From the NCBI GenBank assembly GCA_937900605.1, contig CALCDK010000074.1:1-12213 (forward strand): a stretch of 12,213 bases of DNA, read 5' to 3'. Below the pieces are notes generated by a model. It saw only the letters and a program-made list of their open reading frames with translations. It did no database searches and was not told the origin of the DNA. Positions 1 to 5,711 of the stretch are shown in pieces. Position numbers and translations under genes: made by a program. Origin of the DNA: an uncultured Olsenella sp. (GTDB lineage Bacteria; Actinomycetota; Coriobacteriia; Coriobacteriales; Atopobiaceae). Position 1 is the first letter of the stretch. The number at the start of each line of letters is the position of its first letter.

Positions 1-185
1 AGATCGGCCACGGCAACCGCTCCGAGAAGATCCGCACCTACAACCAGCCGCAGGACCGCGTGACGGATCACCGCATCGGCTTCAACGGCACCTACAACGG
101 CGTCCTTCTCGGCGACACCCTCTCGGGCGTCATCGAGGCCCTGGCCGCCGCCGAGCGCGCCGAGAAGCTCGCGCAGGCCGTCTAG
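1..185 (+). CDS. prfA: Peptide chain release factor 1 (RF1), C-terminal end only
   Basis: This is the last 60 codons of a gene whose start lies outside the window; the reading frame begins at base 3 and ends at TAG 183-185. The peptide contains RSEKIRTYN, then [10 protein letters not shown], and ends in a helix [13 protein letters not shown]. This is the conserved C-terminal part of class I release factors, just after the GGQ domain. RF1 recognises UAA and UAG stop codons in the ribosomal A site and triggers release of the finished peptide. The GGQ motif and the stop-codon recognition motif lie upstream and are not visible. RF1 rather than RF2 is inferred from the [11 protein letters not shown] segment after DHRIG and from the following gene, prmC, which modifies release factors and commonly sits next to prfA. 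The gap to prmC is only 19 bases, so the two are probably co-transcribed. Confidence 0.93.
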   Translation, partial: IGHGNRSEKIRTYNQPQDRVTDHRIGFNGTYNGVLLGDTLSGVIEALAAAERAEKLAQAV

Positions 186-204
186 CCCGGACGGGGGAGC
201 GCTC

Positions 205-1104
205 GTGTCGCAGGAGCCTTGGACCATCAAGCGGACCCTCGAGTGGACGACGGGCTACCTCGGCCGCCACGGCGACGAGCACCCCCGCCTGTCCGCCGAG
301 TGGCTGCTGTCGGCGGCCACGGGCGTCTCGCGCGTGGAGCTCTACGTCAACTTCGACAAGCCCCTCGAGCCCGCCGAGCTCGACCGCATGCACGCCGGCG
401 TCGAGCGCCGCGCCGCGGGCGAGCCGCTCCAGTACGTGACCGGCGAGATGGCCTTCCGCCACATCGTGCTGCGCTGCGAGCGCGGCGTGCTCATCCCGCG
501 CCCCGAGACCGAGGTCCTCGTGGACGCGGCGCTCGAGGGCGTCGACGCCGCCGTCGCGGCGGGCCGGGAGGAGCCGCGCGTGCTCGAGGTGGGCACCGGC
601 ACCGGCTGCATCGCGCTGTCCGTGGCCTCTGAGCGCCCCGGCGCCCGCGTGGTGGCCACGGACCTGTCGCCTGACGCGGTCGCCCTGGCCACGCGCAACC
701 GCGAGGCCCTGGGGCTCGAGGAGGTCGTCGACCTCGTCGAGTGCGACCTCGCCTCGGGTGTGGACCCGCAGCTCATGGGCACGTTCGACGTGCTCGTCTC
801 CAACCCGCCCTACATCCCCACGCGCGTCCTGCGCGAGGAGGTCCCCGCCGAGGTGGCCGACCACGAGCCGCGCCTCGCCCTCGACGGCGGCGAGGACGGC
901 CTCGACGTCTTCCGCCGCATCCTCGACCTCGCGCCCGCGGCCCTGGCCCCGGGCGGCACGCTCGCCGTCGAGCTCTTCGAGGGCCACCTCGACCAGGCGG
1001 CCGCGCTCGTGCGCGCGCAGGGCGGCTGGTCGCGCGTCGAGGTGCGCGACGACCTCGCCCGCCGTCCCCGCGTCCTCCTCGCCGTGAGGGGAGGCCTCGC
1101 GTGA
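205..1104 (+). CDS. prmC: Release factor glutamine N5-methyltransferase PrmC (HemK)
   Basis: A 299-residue SAM-dependent methyltransferase that methylates the glutamine of the GGQ motif in RF1 and RF2, raising termination efficiency in the cytoplasm. Residues 1-95 form the helical N-terminal substrate-binding domain. PRPETE (99-104) is the conserved family linker. EVGTGTG (128-134) is the glycine-rich SAM-binding motif I. ATDLS (151-155) is the acidic ribose-binding strand end. NPPY (200-203) is the catalytic motif that binds the target glutamine amide. The length is close to the usual 280-290. The GTG start at 205 has GGGGGAG (193-199) five bases upstream and leaves a 19-base gap after prfA. 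The stop codon shares bases with the GTG start of tsaC (GTGA overlap), which implies translational coupling. No key residue is missing. Confidence 0.96.
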   Translation: MSQEPWTIKRTLEWTTGYLGRHGDEHPRLSAEWLLSAATGVSRVELYVNFDKPLEPAELDRMHAGVERRAAGEPLQYVTGEMAFRHIVLRCERGVLIPRPETEVLVDAALEGVDAAVAAGREEPRVLEVGTGTGCIALSVASERPGARVVATDLSPDAVALATRNREALGLEEVVDLVECDLASGVDPQLMGTFDVLVSNPPYIPTRVLREEVPAEVADHEPRLALDGGEDGLDVFRRILDLAPAALAPGGTLAVELFEGHLDQAAALVRAQGGWSRVEVRDDLARRPRVLLAVRGGLA

Positions 1105-1748
1105 CGCCCGTCGTGCGCACCGGCCTGCAGGACCCGGACGAGGCCGCCGTCGAGCGCCTCGCGGGGGTGCTGCGCGCCGGCGGCGTGGCCGTCGTGCCCA
1201 CCGACTCCGTCTACGGCCTGGCCTGCGCCGCCACGCCCGGCTGCCCCGGCCACGCCCGCATCTTCGACGTGAAGCGCCGCGACCGCGCGCAGGTGCTGCC
1301 GTGGTTCGTCTCGGGCCCCGACGACCTGCTGCGCTACGGGCGAGAGGTGCCCGAGTGGGCCCGCCGCCTGGCCCGCGCGTGCTGGCCCGGCGCCCTCACG
1401 CTCGTGGTGCGCGCCTCCGACGAGGTCGCGCCCGAGTACTCCCAGCCCGCCGCGGACGGCGCGCGCACCATCGCGTTGCGCGTCCCGGACTGCGGGCTCG
1501 TCCTGCGCGCCCTCGGGCTCCTCGGCACGCCCCTGGCCCAGACGAGCGCCAACACCCACGGCATGCCCGCGGCCACGAGCGCCGCGGCCCTCGAGCCGGC
1601 CGTCGCCGCCGGCGTGGACCTCGTGGTGGACGCCGGCGAGGCCCCGGTGGGCGTCGCCTCCACGATCGTGGACGCCACGGGCGAGGCCCCCGTCGTGCTG
1701 CGCGAGGGCGCGCTTCTCGCCGCCGACGTCGCCAGGCTCTGTCGGTAG
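1101..1748 (+). CDS. tsaC: L-threonylcarbamoyladenylate synthase (Sua5/YciO/YrdC/TsaC family)
   Basis: A 215-residue protein that makes threonylcarbamoyl-AMP from threonine, bicarbonate and ATP. This is the first step of t6A37 modification of ANN-decoding tRNAs, completed by the TsaBDE complex. Family motifs in order are PTDSVYGLA (33-41), KRR (58-60), WPGALT (95-100), TSAN (148-151) and STIVD (187-191). It is the short TsaC form: it ends after the YrdC domain and lacks the extra Sua5 domain of the roughly 340-residue Bacillus YwlC. I chose GTG 1101 because it overlaps the prmC stop as GTGA and has a GAGGGGAGG ribosome binding site at 1085-1093. The same frame stays open upstream inside prmC, but that translation is arginine/proline-rich shadow sequence. 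The position after prmC repeats the Firmicutes prfA-prmC-ywlC arrangement. No promoter is visible for it alone. Confidence 0.93.
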   Translation: MTPVVRTGLQDPDEAAVERLAGVLRAGGVAVVPTDSVYGLACAATPGCPGHARIFDVKRRDRAQVLPWFVSGPDDLLRYGREVPEWARRLARACWPGALTLVVRASDEVAPEYSQPAADGARTIALRVPDCGLVLRALGLLGTPLAQTSANTHGMPAATSAAALEPAVAAGVDLVVDAGEAPVGVASTIVDATGEAPVVLREGALLAADVARLCR

Positions 1749-1789
1749 CCGAGCGCACCGCGCGCCCTGGGCCGTCCCTGCCCGCGGCG

Positions 1790-1798
1790 TGGTATGTT
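1790..1798 (+). promoter_or_regulatory. Putative extended -10 promoter of rpiB
   Basis: TGG followed by TATGTT gives an extended -10 element (TGnTATnnT) in the otherwise very GC-rich 90-base gap between tsaC and rpiB. No recognisable -35 box lies 16-18 bases upstream, which extended -10 promoters can tolerate. The predicted transcript would start near 1805, leaving a leader of about 35 bases before the rpiB ATG. An imperfect dyad, AGTGG (1799-1803) and CCACT (1816-1820), lies over the expected start site. The call rests on sequence resemblance alone. Confidence 0.5.
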
Positions 1799-1838
1799 AG
1801 TGGCATCCTTGCAGACCACTTTCAGAAGGGGACACCCC

Positions 1839-2324
1839 ATGCGCATCGCCATCGCGTCCGACCACGCCGGCTTCGTCCAGAAGGACCCGCTCGCCGAGTA
1901 CCTGACCGGCAAGGGCCACGAGGTCCTCGACCTGGGCCCCGCCACGGACGACCGCTGCGACTACCCCGACTTCGCCGACAAGGTCGCCCGCCTCGTCGCC
2001 CTGGGCGACGCCGACCGCGGCGTGCTCGTCTGCGGCACCGGCCTGGGCATGGCCATCACCGCCGACAAGGTCGCCGGCATCCGCGCGGTGCCCATCCAGA
2101 CCGTCGACTTCGCCCGCCTGTGCCGCGAGCACAACGACGCCAACGTCATCGCCCTGTCCGGCCGCTTCGTGTCCCTCGAGGACAACGAGGCCATTCTCGA
2201 CGCCTTCCTGGAGACCGAGTTCGCCGGCGGCCGCCACACGGGCCGCGTCGAGAAGATCATGCGCGAGGACGACCCCGAGTTCCAGGGCGTCCCGGCCGGC
2301 CTGGGCGTCGTCCAGGGCAACTAG
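1839..2324 (+). CDS. rpiB: Ribose-5-phosphate isomerase B (RpiB/LacAB family)
   Basis: A 161-residue cytoplasmic sugar-phosphate isomerase that interconverts ribose 5-phosphate and ribulose 5-phosphate in the non-oxidative pentose phosphate pathway. Conserved family segments are ASDHAG (6-11), DYPDFA (41-46), CGTGLGM (65-71) with the catalytic cysteine at 65, EHNDANV (97-103) with the ring-opening histidine at 98, and GGRHTGRVEKI (130-140), which binds phosphate. The length is slightly above the usual 145-150 because of a C-terminal tail (about 145-161). I chose ATG 1839 because AGAAGGGG (1824-1831) lies seven bases upstream. An in-frame ATG at 1794 lies inside the predicted -10 element and has no ribosome binding site. 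The RpiA type is excluded by fold motifs. LacA/LacB are relatives, but no galactose-6-phosphate genes are nearby. Ribose 5-phosphate feeds PRPP synthesis, and PRPP is a substrate of the next gene product, Upp. Confidence 0.93.
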   Translation: MRIAIASDHAGFVQKDPLAEYLTGKGHEVLDLGPATDDRCDYPDFADKVARLVALGDADRGVLVCGTGLGMAITADKVAGIRAVPIQTVDFARLCREHNDANVIALSGRFVSLEDNEAILDAFLETEFAGGRHTGRVEKIMREDDPEFQGVPAGLGVVQGN

Positions 2325-2387
2325 CACGTCACACGCCGCAGATGGCACGGGCCGCCCGCCCGCGCCCACGCGAAAGGAGAGCCGAGC

Positions 2388-3035
2388 ATGGCAATCGAGT
2401 TCGACCGCAGCCGCCTCACGCTGATCGACCACCCGCTGGTCCAGCACAAGCTCCACATCCTGCGAGACAAGGCCACGACCACCAAGCAGTTCCGCGAGCT
2501 CGTCACCGAGCTGGCGATCTTTGAGGGCTACGAGGCCATGCGCGACTTCCCGCTCGAGGACGTCGAGGTCGAGACCCCGCTGGAGACCGCCACCTGCAAG
2601 CGGATCGCCGGCAAGAAGGTCGCCATCGTCCCCATCCTGCGCGCCGGCCTCGGCATGGTCGACGCCCTGCTGCAGCTGGTCCCCGCCGCGCGCGTGGGCC
2701 ACGTGGGCATGTACCGCGACCCCGAGACCCACGAGCCGCACCAGTACTACTGCAAGTTCCCTGCGGACGTCGAGAACCGCACCTGCCTCATCGTGGACCC
2801 CATGCTGGCCACCGGCGGCTCGCTCACCGCGGCCATCCAGTTCCTGCGCGAGGCCGGCGTGCGCGACATCCGCTGCCTCGTCCTGGTCGCCGCGCCCGAG
2901 GGCGTCAAGGCCACGCTCGACTTCGACCCGGACGTGCGCCTCTATACGTGCGCCCTGGACCGCGAGCTCAACGAGAGCGCCTACATCCTGCCTGGCCTGG
3001 GTGATGCCGGAGACAGGATCTTCGGAACCAAGTAG
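2388..3035 (+). CDS. upp: Uracil phosphoribosyltransferase
   Basis: A 215-residue pyrimidine-salvage enzyme that converts uracil plus PRPP to UMP and pyrophosphate in the cytoplasm. [10 protein letters not shown] (81-90) is a conserved segment of the fold. [10 protein letters not shown] (136-145) is the PRPP-binding loop of type I phosphoribosyltransferases. [12 protein letters not shown] (203-214) is the uracil-binding C-terminal signature specific to this enzyme. The length is slightly above the typical 207-210. The ATG at 2388 has AAAGGAGA (2373-2380) seven bases upstream. A 63-base gap without a clear promoter separates it from rpiB, so both may share the rpiB promoter. A strong hairpin follows the gene. 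The placement of upp directly before the atp operon is shared with Bacillus, where glyA precedes it; glyA is absent here. Confidence 0.96.
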   Translation: MAIEFDRSRLTLIDHPLVQHKLHILRDKATTTKQFRELVTELAIFEGYEAMRDFPLEDVEVETPLETATCKRIAGKKVAIVPILRAGLGMVDALLQLVPAARVGHVGMYRDPETHEPHQYYCKFPADVENRTCLIVDPMLATGGSLTAAIQFLREAGVRDIRCLVLVAAPEGVKATLDFDPDVRLYTCALDRELNESAYILPGLGDAGDRIFGTK

Positions 3036-3043
3036 CACACGGA

Positions 3044-3080
3044 GCGGGGGCCCGCGCGGCCCCCGCGTCGCGTTTGTGTG
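3044..3080 (+). terminator. Probable intrinsic terminator after upp
   Basis: GCGGGGGCC (3044-3052) and GGCCCCCGC (3058-3066) form a perfect nine-pair GC stem with a five-base loop, starting 9 bases after the upp stop. The 3' side is only moderately T-rich (TTTGTGTG, 3073-3080). CACAC (3036-3040) could also pair with GTGTG (3076-3080) and close an outer stem. A second weak hairpin using GTGT (3078-3081) and ACAC (3091-3094) leads towards TTTTT at 3101-3105, which may serve as the real U-tract. Either way the structure separates upp from the atp operon. Confidence 0.65.
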
Positions 3081-3109
3081 TGCGAAGCGGACACGCCAAA
3101 TTTTTCGAC

Positions 3110-3137
3110 TTGAGTTTGAAAATCTGACTACTAGACT
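3110..3137 (+). promoter_or_regulatory. Putative sigma70-type promoter of the ATP synthase operon
   Basis: TTGAGT (3110-3115) and TAGACT (3132-3137) are separated by 16 bases and match the -35 and -10 consensus at 4 of 6 positions each. They lie in the most AT-rich stretch of the window (about 3098-3155), with AAATTTTT (3098-3105) just upstream resembling an UP-element. A transcript would begin near 3144 and give a leader of about 34 bases to the first gene. TTGAAA at 3116-3121 is an alternative -35 but has no well-spaced -10. The position after a terminator and before the operon supports the call. Confidence 0.6.
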
Positions 3138-3177
3138 AAACAACGCCTTTGGAAACGCGCCCTGACGGGAGGAAGCC

Positions 3178-3468
3178 ATGGACCAGGCGACCGCGGTCGC
3201 CGCGGGAGTGCTCTTCGGCCTCCTCGGATGCCTAGCCCCGGCCCTGCTCTTCGAGCGCGCCCTGCGAACGGGTACAAGGGTGAGCGTGGGCGCCGGCATC
3301 GCCAGCATCCTCGCGTCGTTTCTGGTCATGTCGTGCGCCATCCTGGCCGTTCGGCTCCTGTCGGGGTCCGGCTTCGTGGAGTTCGGCTTTTCGATGGTAG
3401 CCTCGTTCCTGGTCTTCTGGGGAGTCGAGGCAGTGAGGGCCTGGCGCGCCGCCAACGGCCGGCAGTAG
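3178..3468 (+). CDS. Small three-helix membrane protein in the atpI position
   Basis: A 96-residue hydrophobic protein with three likely membrane helices at about 5-26, 36-61 and 66-87. Short polar segments separate them (FERALRTGTR, LLSGSG) and the C-terminus is basic. ATG 3178 has a strong GGGAGGAAG ribosome binding site at 3167-3175. It is the first gene of the atp operon and lies 21 bases before atpB. In many bacteria this slot holds AtpI, a small membrane protein that helps assemble the c-ring or moves magnesium. Typical AtpI proteins are longer (about 110-130 residues) with four helices. I see no distinctive AtpI motif, so the assignment rests on position, size and hydrophobicity. One glutamate (E68) sits near the start of the third helix. 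Base and codon use are slightly less GC-extreme than in the catalytic genes, as is common for such poorly conserved membrane proteins. Confidence 0.7.
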   Translation: MDQATAVAAGVLFGLLGCLAPALLFERALRTGTRVSVGAGIASILASFLVMSCAILAVRLLSGSGFVEFGFSMVASFLVFWGVEAVRAWRAANGRQ

Positions 3469-3489
3469 GCTTGAAGGGAAGGACGTAGC

Positions 3490-4296
3490 GTGAATCCTCT
3501 TGACAACCTGGGGGCCGAGGTCAACGAGCTCGTTGGCAGCTTCAAGTCCCAGGCCATCTTCGGCAACCTGGACACTGTGGGCTTCACCCAGTACTCCTTC
3601 TGGTTCGCCGTCGCCGTCGTGCTGTTGCTGGTCGTCCTCTTCGTGTTCAAGAGGAAGCAGTCGGCCCACCTCGTGCCGCAGGGCACCTTCGTCAACGGCG
3701 TCGAGTACGTCGTCGAGTTCGTGCGCGACGACATGTGCAAGGGCCTGCTCGGCGACACGTGGAAGAAGCACTTCCCGTTCATCGCCACGATCTTCCTGGT
3801 GGTGCTCGCCAACAACATCGTGGGCATCATCCCCGGCTGCAAGCCGGGCACGGGCACGATCTCCACGACCGCGGCGCTCGCCGTCGTCTCGTTCGTCTAC
3901 TTCATCGTCTGCGGCATCAAGAAGCACGGTGCCCTGGGCTATGCGAAGAGCCTCGCCCCCGAGGGCGTCGCGTTCCCGCTCAACGCCCTCGTCTGGCTCA
4001 TCGAGGTCTTCTCGACGATCCTGCGCCTGATCACCCTGGCCGTCCGACTCTTCTGCAACCTCTTCGCCGGCCACGTGGTCATGGGCACCTTCGCCATCCT
4101 GGCGTCGCTGTTCTTCGAGCCACTGGTCACCGCGTTCTCCGCGGTCGCGGTCGCCCAGGCGGGCGCCTCGGTGCTGTGGGTCGCGATCCTGCTCGTCATC
4201 TACGTGGTGGAGATCATGGTCGCCGCCATCCAGGCCTACGTCTTCGCGCTTCTCTCCGCGGTCTACATCCAGATCGCCGAGTCCGACGAGGAGTAG
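3490..4296 (+). CDS. atpB: F1Fo ATP synthase subunit a
   Basis: A 268-residue integral membrane stator subunit that forms the two proton half-channels against the c-ring. Membrane segments lie at about 35-53, 97-117 and 124-144, followed by the long horizontal hairpin (about 165-210 and 213-262) typical of the family. The essential arginine is R186 within LAVRLFCNLFAGH (183-195), equivalent to E. coli R210; N190 and A193-G194 are also conserved. H195 occupies the position of E. coli E219, and E241 (VVEIMVAAIQAY) that of H245. This is the reciprocal His/Glu exchange known in other lineages. Q248 matches E. coli Q252. The start is GTG 3490 with GGGAAGGA (3476-3483) six bases upstream. C189 next to the essential arginine region replaces a usually small residue. 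All expected functional residues are present. Confidence 0.96.
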   Translation: MNPLDNLGAEVNELVGSFKSQAIFGNLDTVGFTQYSFWFAVAVVLLLVVLFVFKRKQSAHLVPQGTFVNGVEYVVEFVRDDMCKGLLGDTWKKHFPFIATIFLVVLANNIVGIIPGCKPGTGTISTTAALAVVSFVYFIVCGIKKHGALGYAKSLAPEGVAFPLNALVWLIEVFSTILRLITLAVRLFCNLFAGHVVMGTFAILASLFFEPLVTAFSAVAVAQAGASVLWVAILLVIYVVEIMVAAIQAYVFALLSAVYIQIAESDEE

Positions 4297-4310
4297 TCCG
4301 CAGGCAAGGC

Positions 4311-4335
4311 AACTCGCGGGCCCCGGCCCGCAGTT
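4311..4335 (+). promoter_or_regulatory. Intercistronic hairpin between atpB and atpE
   Basis: AACT (4311-4314) pairs with AGTT (4332-4335), and GCGGGC (4316-4321) pairs with GCCCGC (4326-4331). C4315 is bulged and the loop is CCCG (4322-4325), giving ten pairs in total. It sits in the 107-base atpB-atpE gap, the longest spacer inside the operon. No T-run follows, so a simple terminator is unlikely. A role in mRNA processing or stability upstream of the highly expressed c subunit is inference, by analogy with the E. coli atpE leader, which boosts translation. Confidence 0.5.
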
Positions 4336-4391
4336 CATAGATCCGTTTGGTTTCAGCTCGCCCCCCAACAAGCAGTCATGGGGCGAATGAC

Positions 4392-4399
4392 AAAGGAGG
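4392..4399 (+). promoter_or_regulatory. Strong ribosome binding site deciding the atpE start
   Basis: AAAGGAGG is the best Shine-Dalgarno match in the window. It lies four bases before GTG 4404 and fixes the c-subunit start there. The only other in-frame start, TTG 4347, has no ribosome binding site and would add 19 polar residues to a protein that must begin in the membrane. ATG 4378 and ATG 4387 are in another frame. Confidence 0.8.
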
Positions 4400-4403
4400 A
4401 ACA

Positions 4404-4607
4404 GTGGGAGCTCTTGGTGTCGTTGGTTATGGTCTTGGCGTTATCGGCGCTGGCATCGGCATTGGCCTGGCGGCCAGCGGTGTCGCACAGGGCATGGCTC
4501 GCCAGCCGGAGGTCCAGGGCCGTCTCTTCACGGTCTTCATCCTTGGCTCGGCCTTCGTTGAGGCCCTTGCCCTGATCGGCTTCGTCGTCAGCCTTATCGT
4601 CAAGTAA
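4404..4607 (+). CDS. atpE: F1Fo ATP synthase subunit c
   Basis: A 67-residue proteolipid that forms the rotor ring and carries one proton per subunit. Helix 1 (about 2-28) contains the tight-packing glycine pattern IGAGIGIG (14-21). The polar loop is ARQPE (32-36) followed by QGRLFT (38-43), resembling mycobacterial c. Helix 2 (about 43-66) bears the essential carboxylate E53 in FVEALALIGF. The residues after E53 (A, L, A) are of the proton type; sodium-type rings usually have serine or threonine there plus a helix-1 glutamine, which is absent. At 67 residues it is a few shorter than Bacillus c (about 70-72), mainly at the termini. GTG 4404 is chosen from the strong AAAGGAGG site. The first 20 codons are unusually rich in T-ending codons compared with neighbouring genes, which probably keeps the start region unstructured for high expression. 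Confidence 0.95.
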   Translation: MGALGVVGYGLGVIGAGIGIGLAASGVAQGMARQPEVQGRLFTVFILGSAFVEALALIGFVVSLIVK

Positions 4608-4642
4608 GCCTGTCGGCAAGACACCCCAAGTTGGAGGCACGT

Positions 4643-5248
4643 ATGAACAGCACTAACAGAGGTCACGTCATCGCGGCGGGCGCTGCAGCGGCAGCCGTCG
4701 CAGCCTCGATGCCGGCCTTTGCGTTCGCCGAGGAGTCGGCGGTGGGTGCGGACATCCTGATCCCCAAGATGTCCGAGTTCCTGCCCGCGCTCATTGCCTT
4801 CCTGGTCATCTGGGTGGTTCTCGCCAAGCTCGTCTGGCCGCAGGTCCTCGGCATGATGGAGAAGCGCCAGCAGAAGATCCAGGACGACCTGGACGCCGCC
4901 GAGCACTCCAGGATCGAGGCCGCCGAGCAGGCCAAGAGCTATGAGGCCAAGATCGTCGAGGCTCACCAGCAGGCCGAGGCGATCGTCTCCAAGGCCAAGA
5001 AGGAGGCCGAGGAGGAGCGCGCCCAGATCCTGGCGAAGGCCCAGCGCGACGCCGCCGACGTCGTCGCCAAGGCGCACGGCGCGGTCGAGTCCGAGCGCCA
5101 CAAGGCGATGATCGAGCTGTCCGGCTCCGTCGTCGACCTCTCCGTCGAGATCGCAAGCAAGATCATCGGCAACGACCTCTCCGTCGAGGAGCAGCGCCGC
5201 CTTGCCGAGAAGTACCTCGCGGAAGTGGGTAGCCCCGATGGCAGGTAG
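4643..5248 (+). CDS. atpF: F1Fo ATP synthase subunit b with N-terminal signal-like extension
   Basis: A 201-residue peripheral-stalk subunit. After a short basic start, residues 9-24 form an alanine-rich hydrophobic core ending in MPAFAFAEES, which looks like a cleavable signal peptide (cleavage probably after A29). IPKMSEFLPALIAF leads into the true membrane anchor (about 46-64) ending in KLVWP. KRQQKIQ (74-80) opens the long charged coiled coil (about 72-175) rich in Ala, Lys and Glu, which dimerises and reaches F1. The C-terminal part (about 160-195) binds the delta subunit. ATG 4643 has TTGGAGG (4631-4637) five bases upstream; TTG 4631 lies within that site and is rejected. The gene overlaps atpH by 11 bases. 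Without the first 29 residues the length is close to a normal b subunit (about 155-170). Only one b gene is present, so a homodimer is expected. Confidence 0.93.
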   Translation: MNSTNRGHVIAAGAAAAAVAASMPAFAFAEESAVGADILIPKMSEFLPALIAFLVIWVVLAKLVWPQVLGMMEKRQQKIQDDLDAAEHSRIEAAEQAKSYEAKIVEAHQQAEAIVSKAKKEAEEERAQILAKAQRDAADVVAKAHGAVESERHKAMIELSGSVVDLSVEIASKIIGNDLSVEEQRRLAEKYLAEVGSPDGR

Positions 5249-5711
5249 CCGTGGAGACGCCGAGAAGGTCGAGGCCTACACCCGGGCACTGATGGAGGCA
5301 GCCGCCTCCGAGGGCCGCGAGAACGCGGACCTCGTGCAGTGGCAGCACGCCCAGAAGTTCTCGCCCGAGGTGCTCGAGACCCTCACGGCCATGCAGCGCG
5401 AGGACGACCTGCACCTCATCCAGCAGGTCGCCAAGCAGTACAAGGACTACCTCGACTCCGCGGACACCACGGTCTCCGTGACCGTGACCACGGCCGTCCC
5501 CATGGACGACCAGCTCCGCGAGAAGGTCCGCGCCAAGGCGCAGGCGAGCCTCGACGCCCCCGTCTACCTCGTCGAGCGCGTCGACCCGTCCATCATCGGC
5601 GGGATCATGCTCGAGGCACGTGGCAAGCGCTACGACGCGTCCGTGCGCGCCCAGCTTGCCAACATCCGCAAGACCCTTTCTTCTTCGTTCATCGGAGGTG
5701 AGGAGAAGTGA
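5238..5711 (+). CDS. atpH: F1Fo ATP synthase subunit delta (OSCP), short form
   Basis: A 157-residue protein linking the b stalk to the top of F1. The C-terminal domain is well conserved: [11 protein letters not shown] (88-98), [19 protein letters not shown] (107-125) and [13 protein letters not shown] (131-143) follow the delta/OSCP signature. The N-terminal helical domain, which binds the alpha N-terminus, spans only about 80 residues ([12 protein letters not shown] to AKQYKDYLD), against roughly 100-105 in E. coli. The whole protein is therefore about 20 residues shorter than usual. ATG 5238 lies inside the end of atpF and has only a weak site (AAGTGGG, 5223-5229), so expression probably depends on translational coupling to atpF. 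The frame continues open upstream to an ATG at 5202 within atpF, but that would add only 12 basic residues with no better ribosome binding site. The stop overlaps the atpA start. Confidence 0.92.
   Translation: MAGSRGDAEKVEAYTRALMEAAASEGRENADLVQWQHAQKFSPEVLETLTAMQREDDLHLIQQVAKQYKDYLDSADTTVSVTVTTAVPMDDQLREKVRAKAQASLDAPVYLVERVDPSIIGGIMLEARGKRYDASVRAQLANIRKTLSSSFIGGEEK

Noticed and set aside
741..1100. Upstream extension of tsaC inside prmC
   Set aside because: The frame is open, but the added 120 residues are arginine/proline-rich shadow of prmC. A good ribosome binding site and GTGA overlap support GTG 1101.
1797..3866. 689-codon open frame on the minus strand across rpiB, upp and the start of the atp operon
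   Set aside because: It crosses several well-supported plus-strand genes plus the terminator and promoter region, and its translation matches no family.
4311..4335. Intrinsic terminator between atpB and atpE
   Set aside because: The hairpin is not followed by a T-run, and essential genes of the same complex continue downstream.
4378..4575. Small out-of-frame plus-strand ORF overlapping atpE, with a hydrophobic stretch
   Set aside because: There is no ribosome binding site before its ATG, and the hydrophobicity arises from reading subunit c codons in another frame. It turns arginine/serine-rich afterwards.
4404..4607. Sodium-type ATP synthase
   Set aside because: Subunit c has E53 followed by A-L-A and lacks the helix-1 Gln and the Ser/Thr after the glutamate that mark sodium-binding rings.
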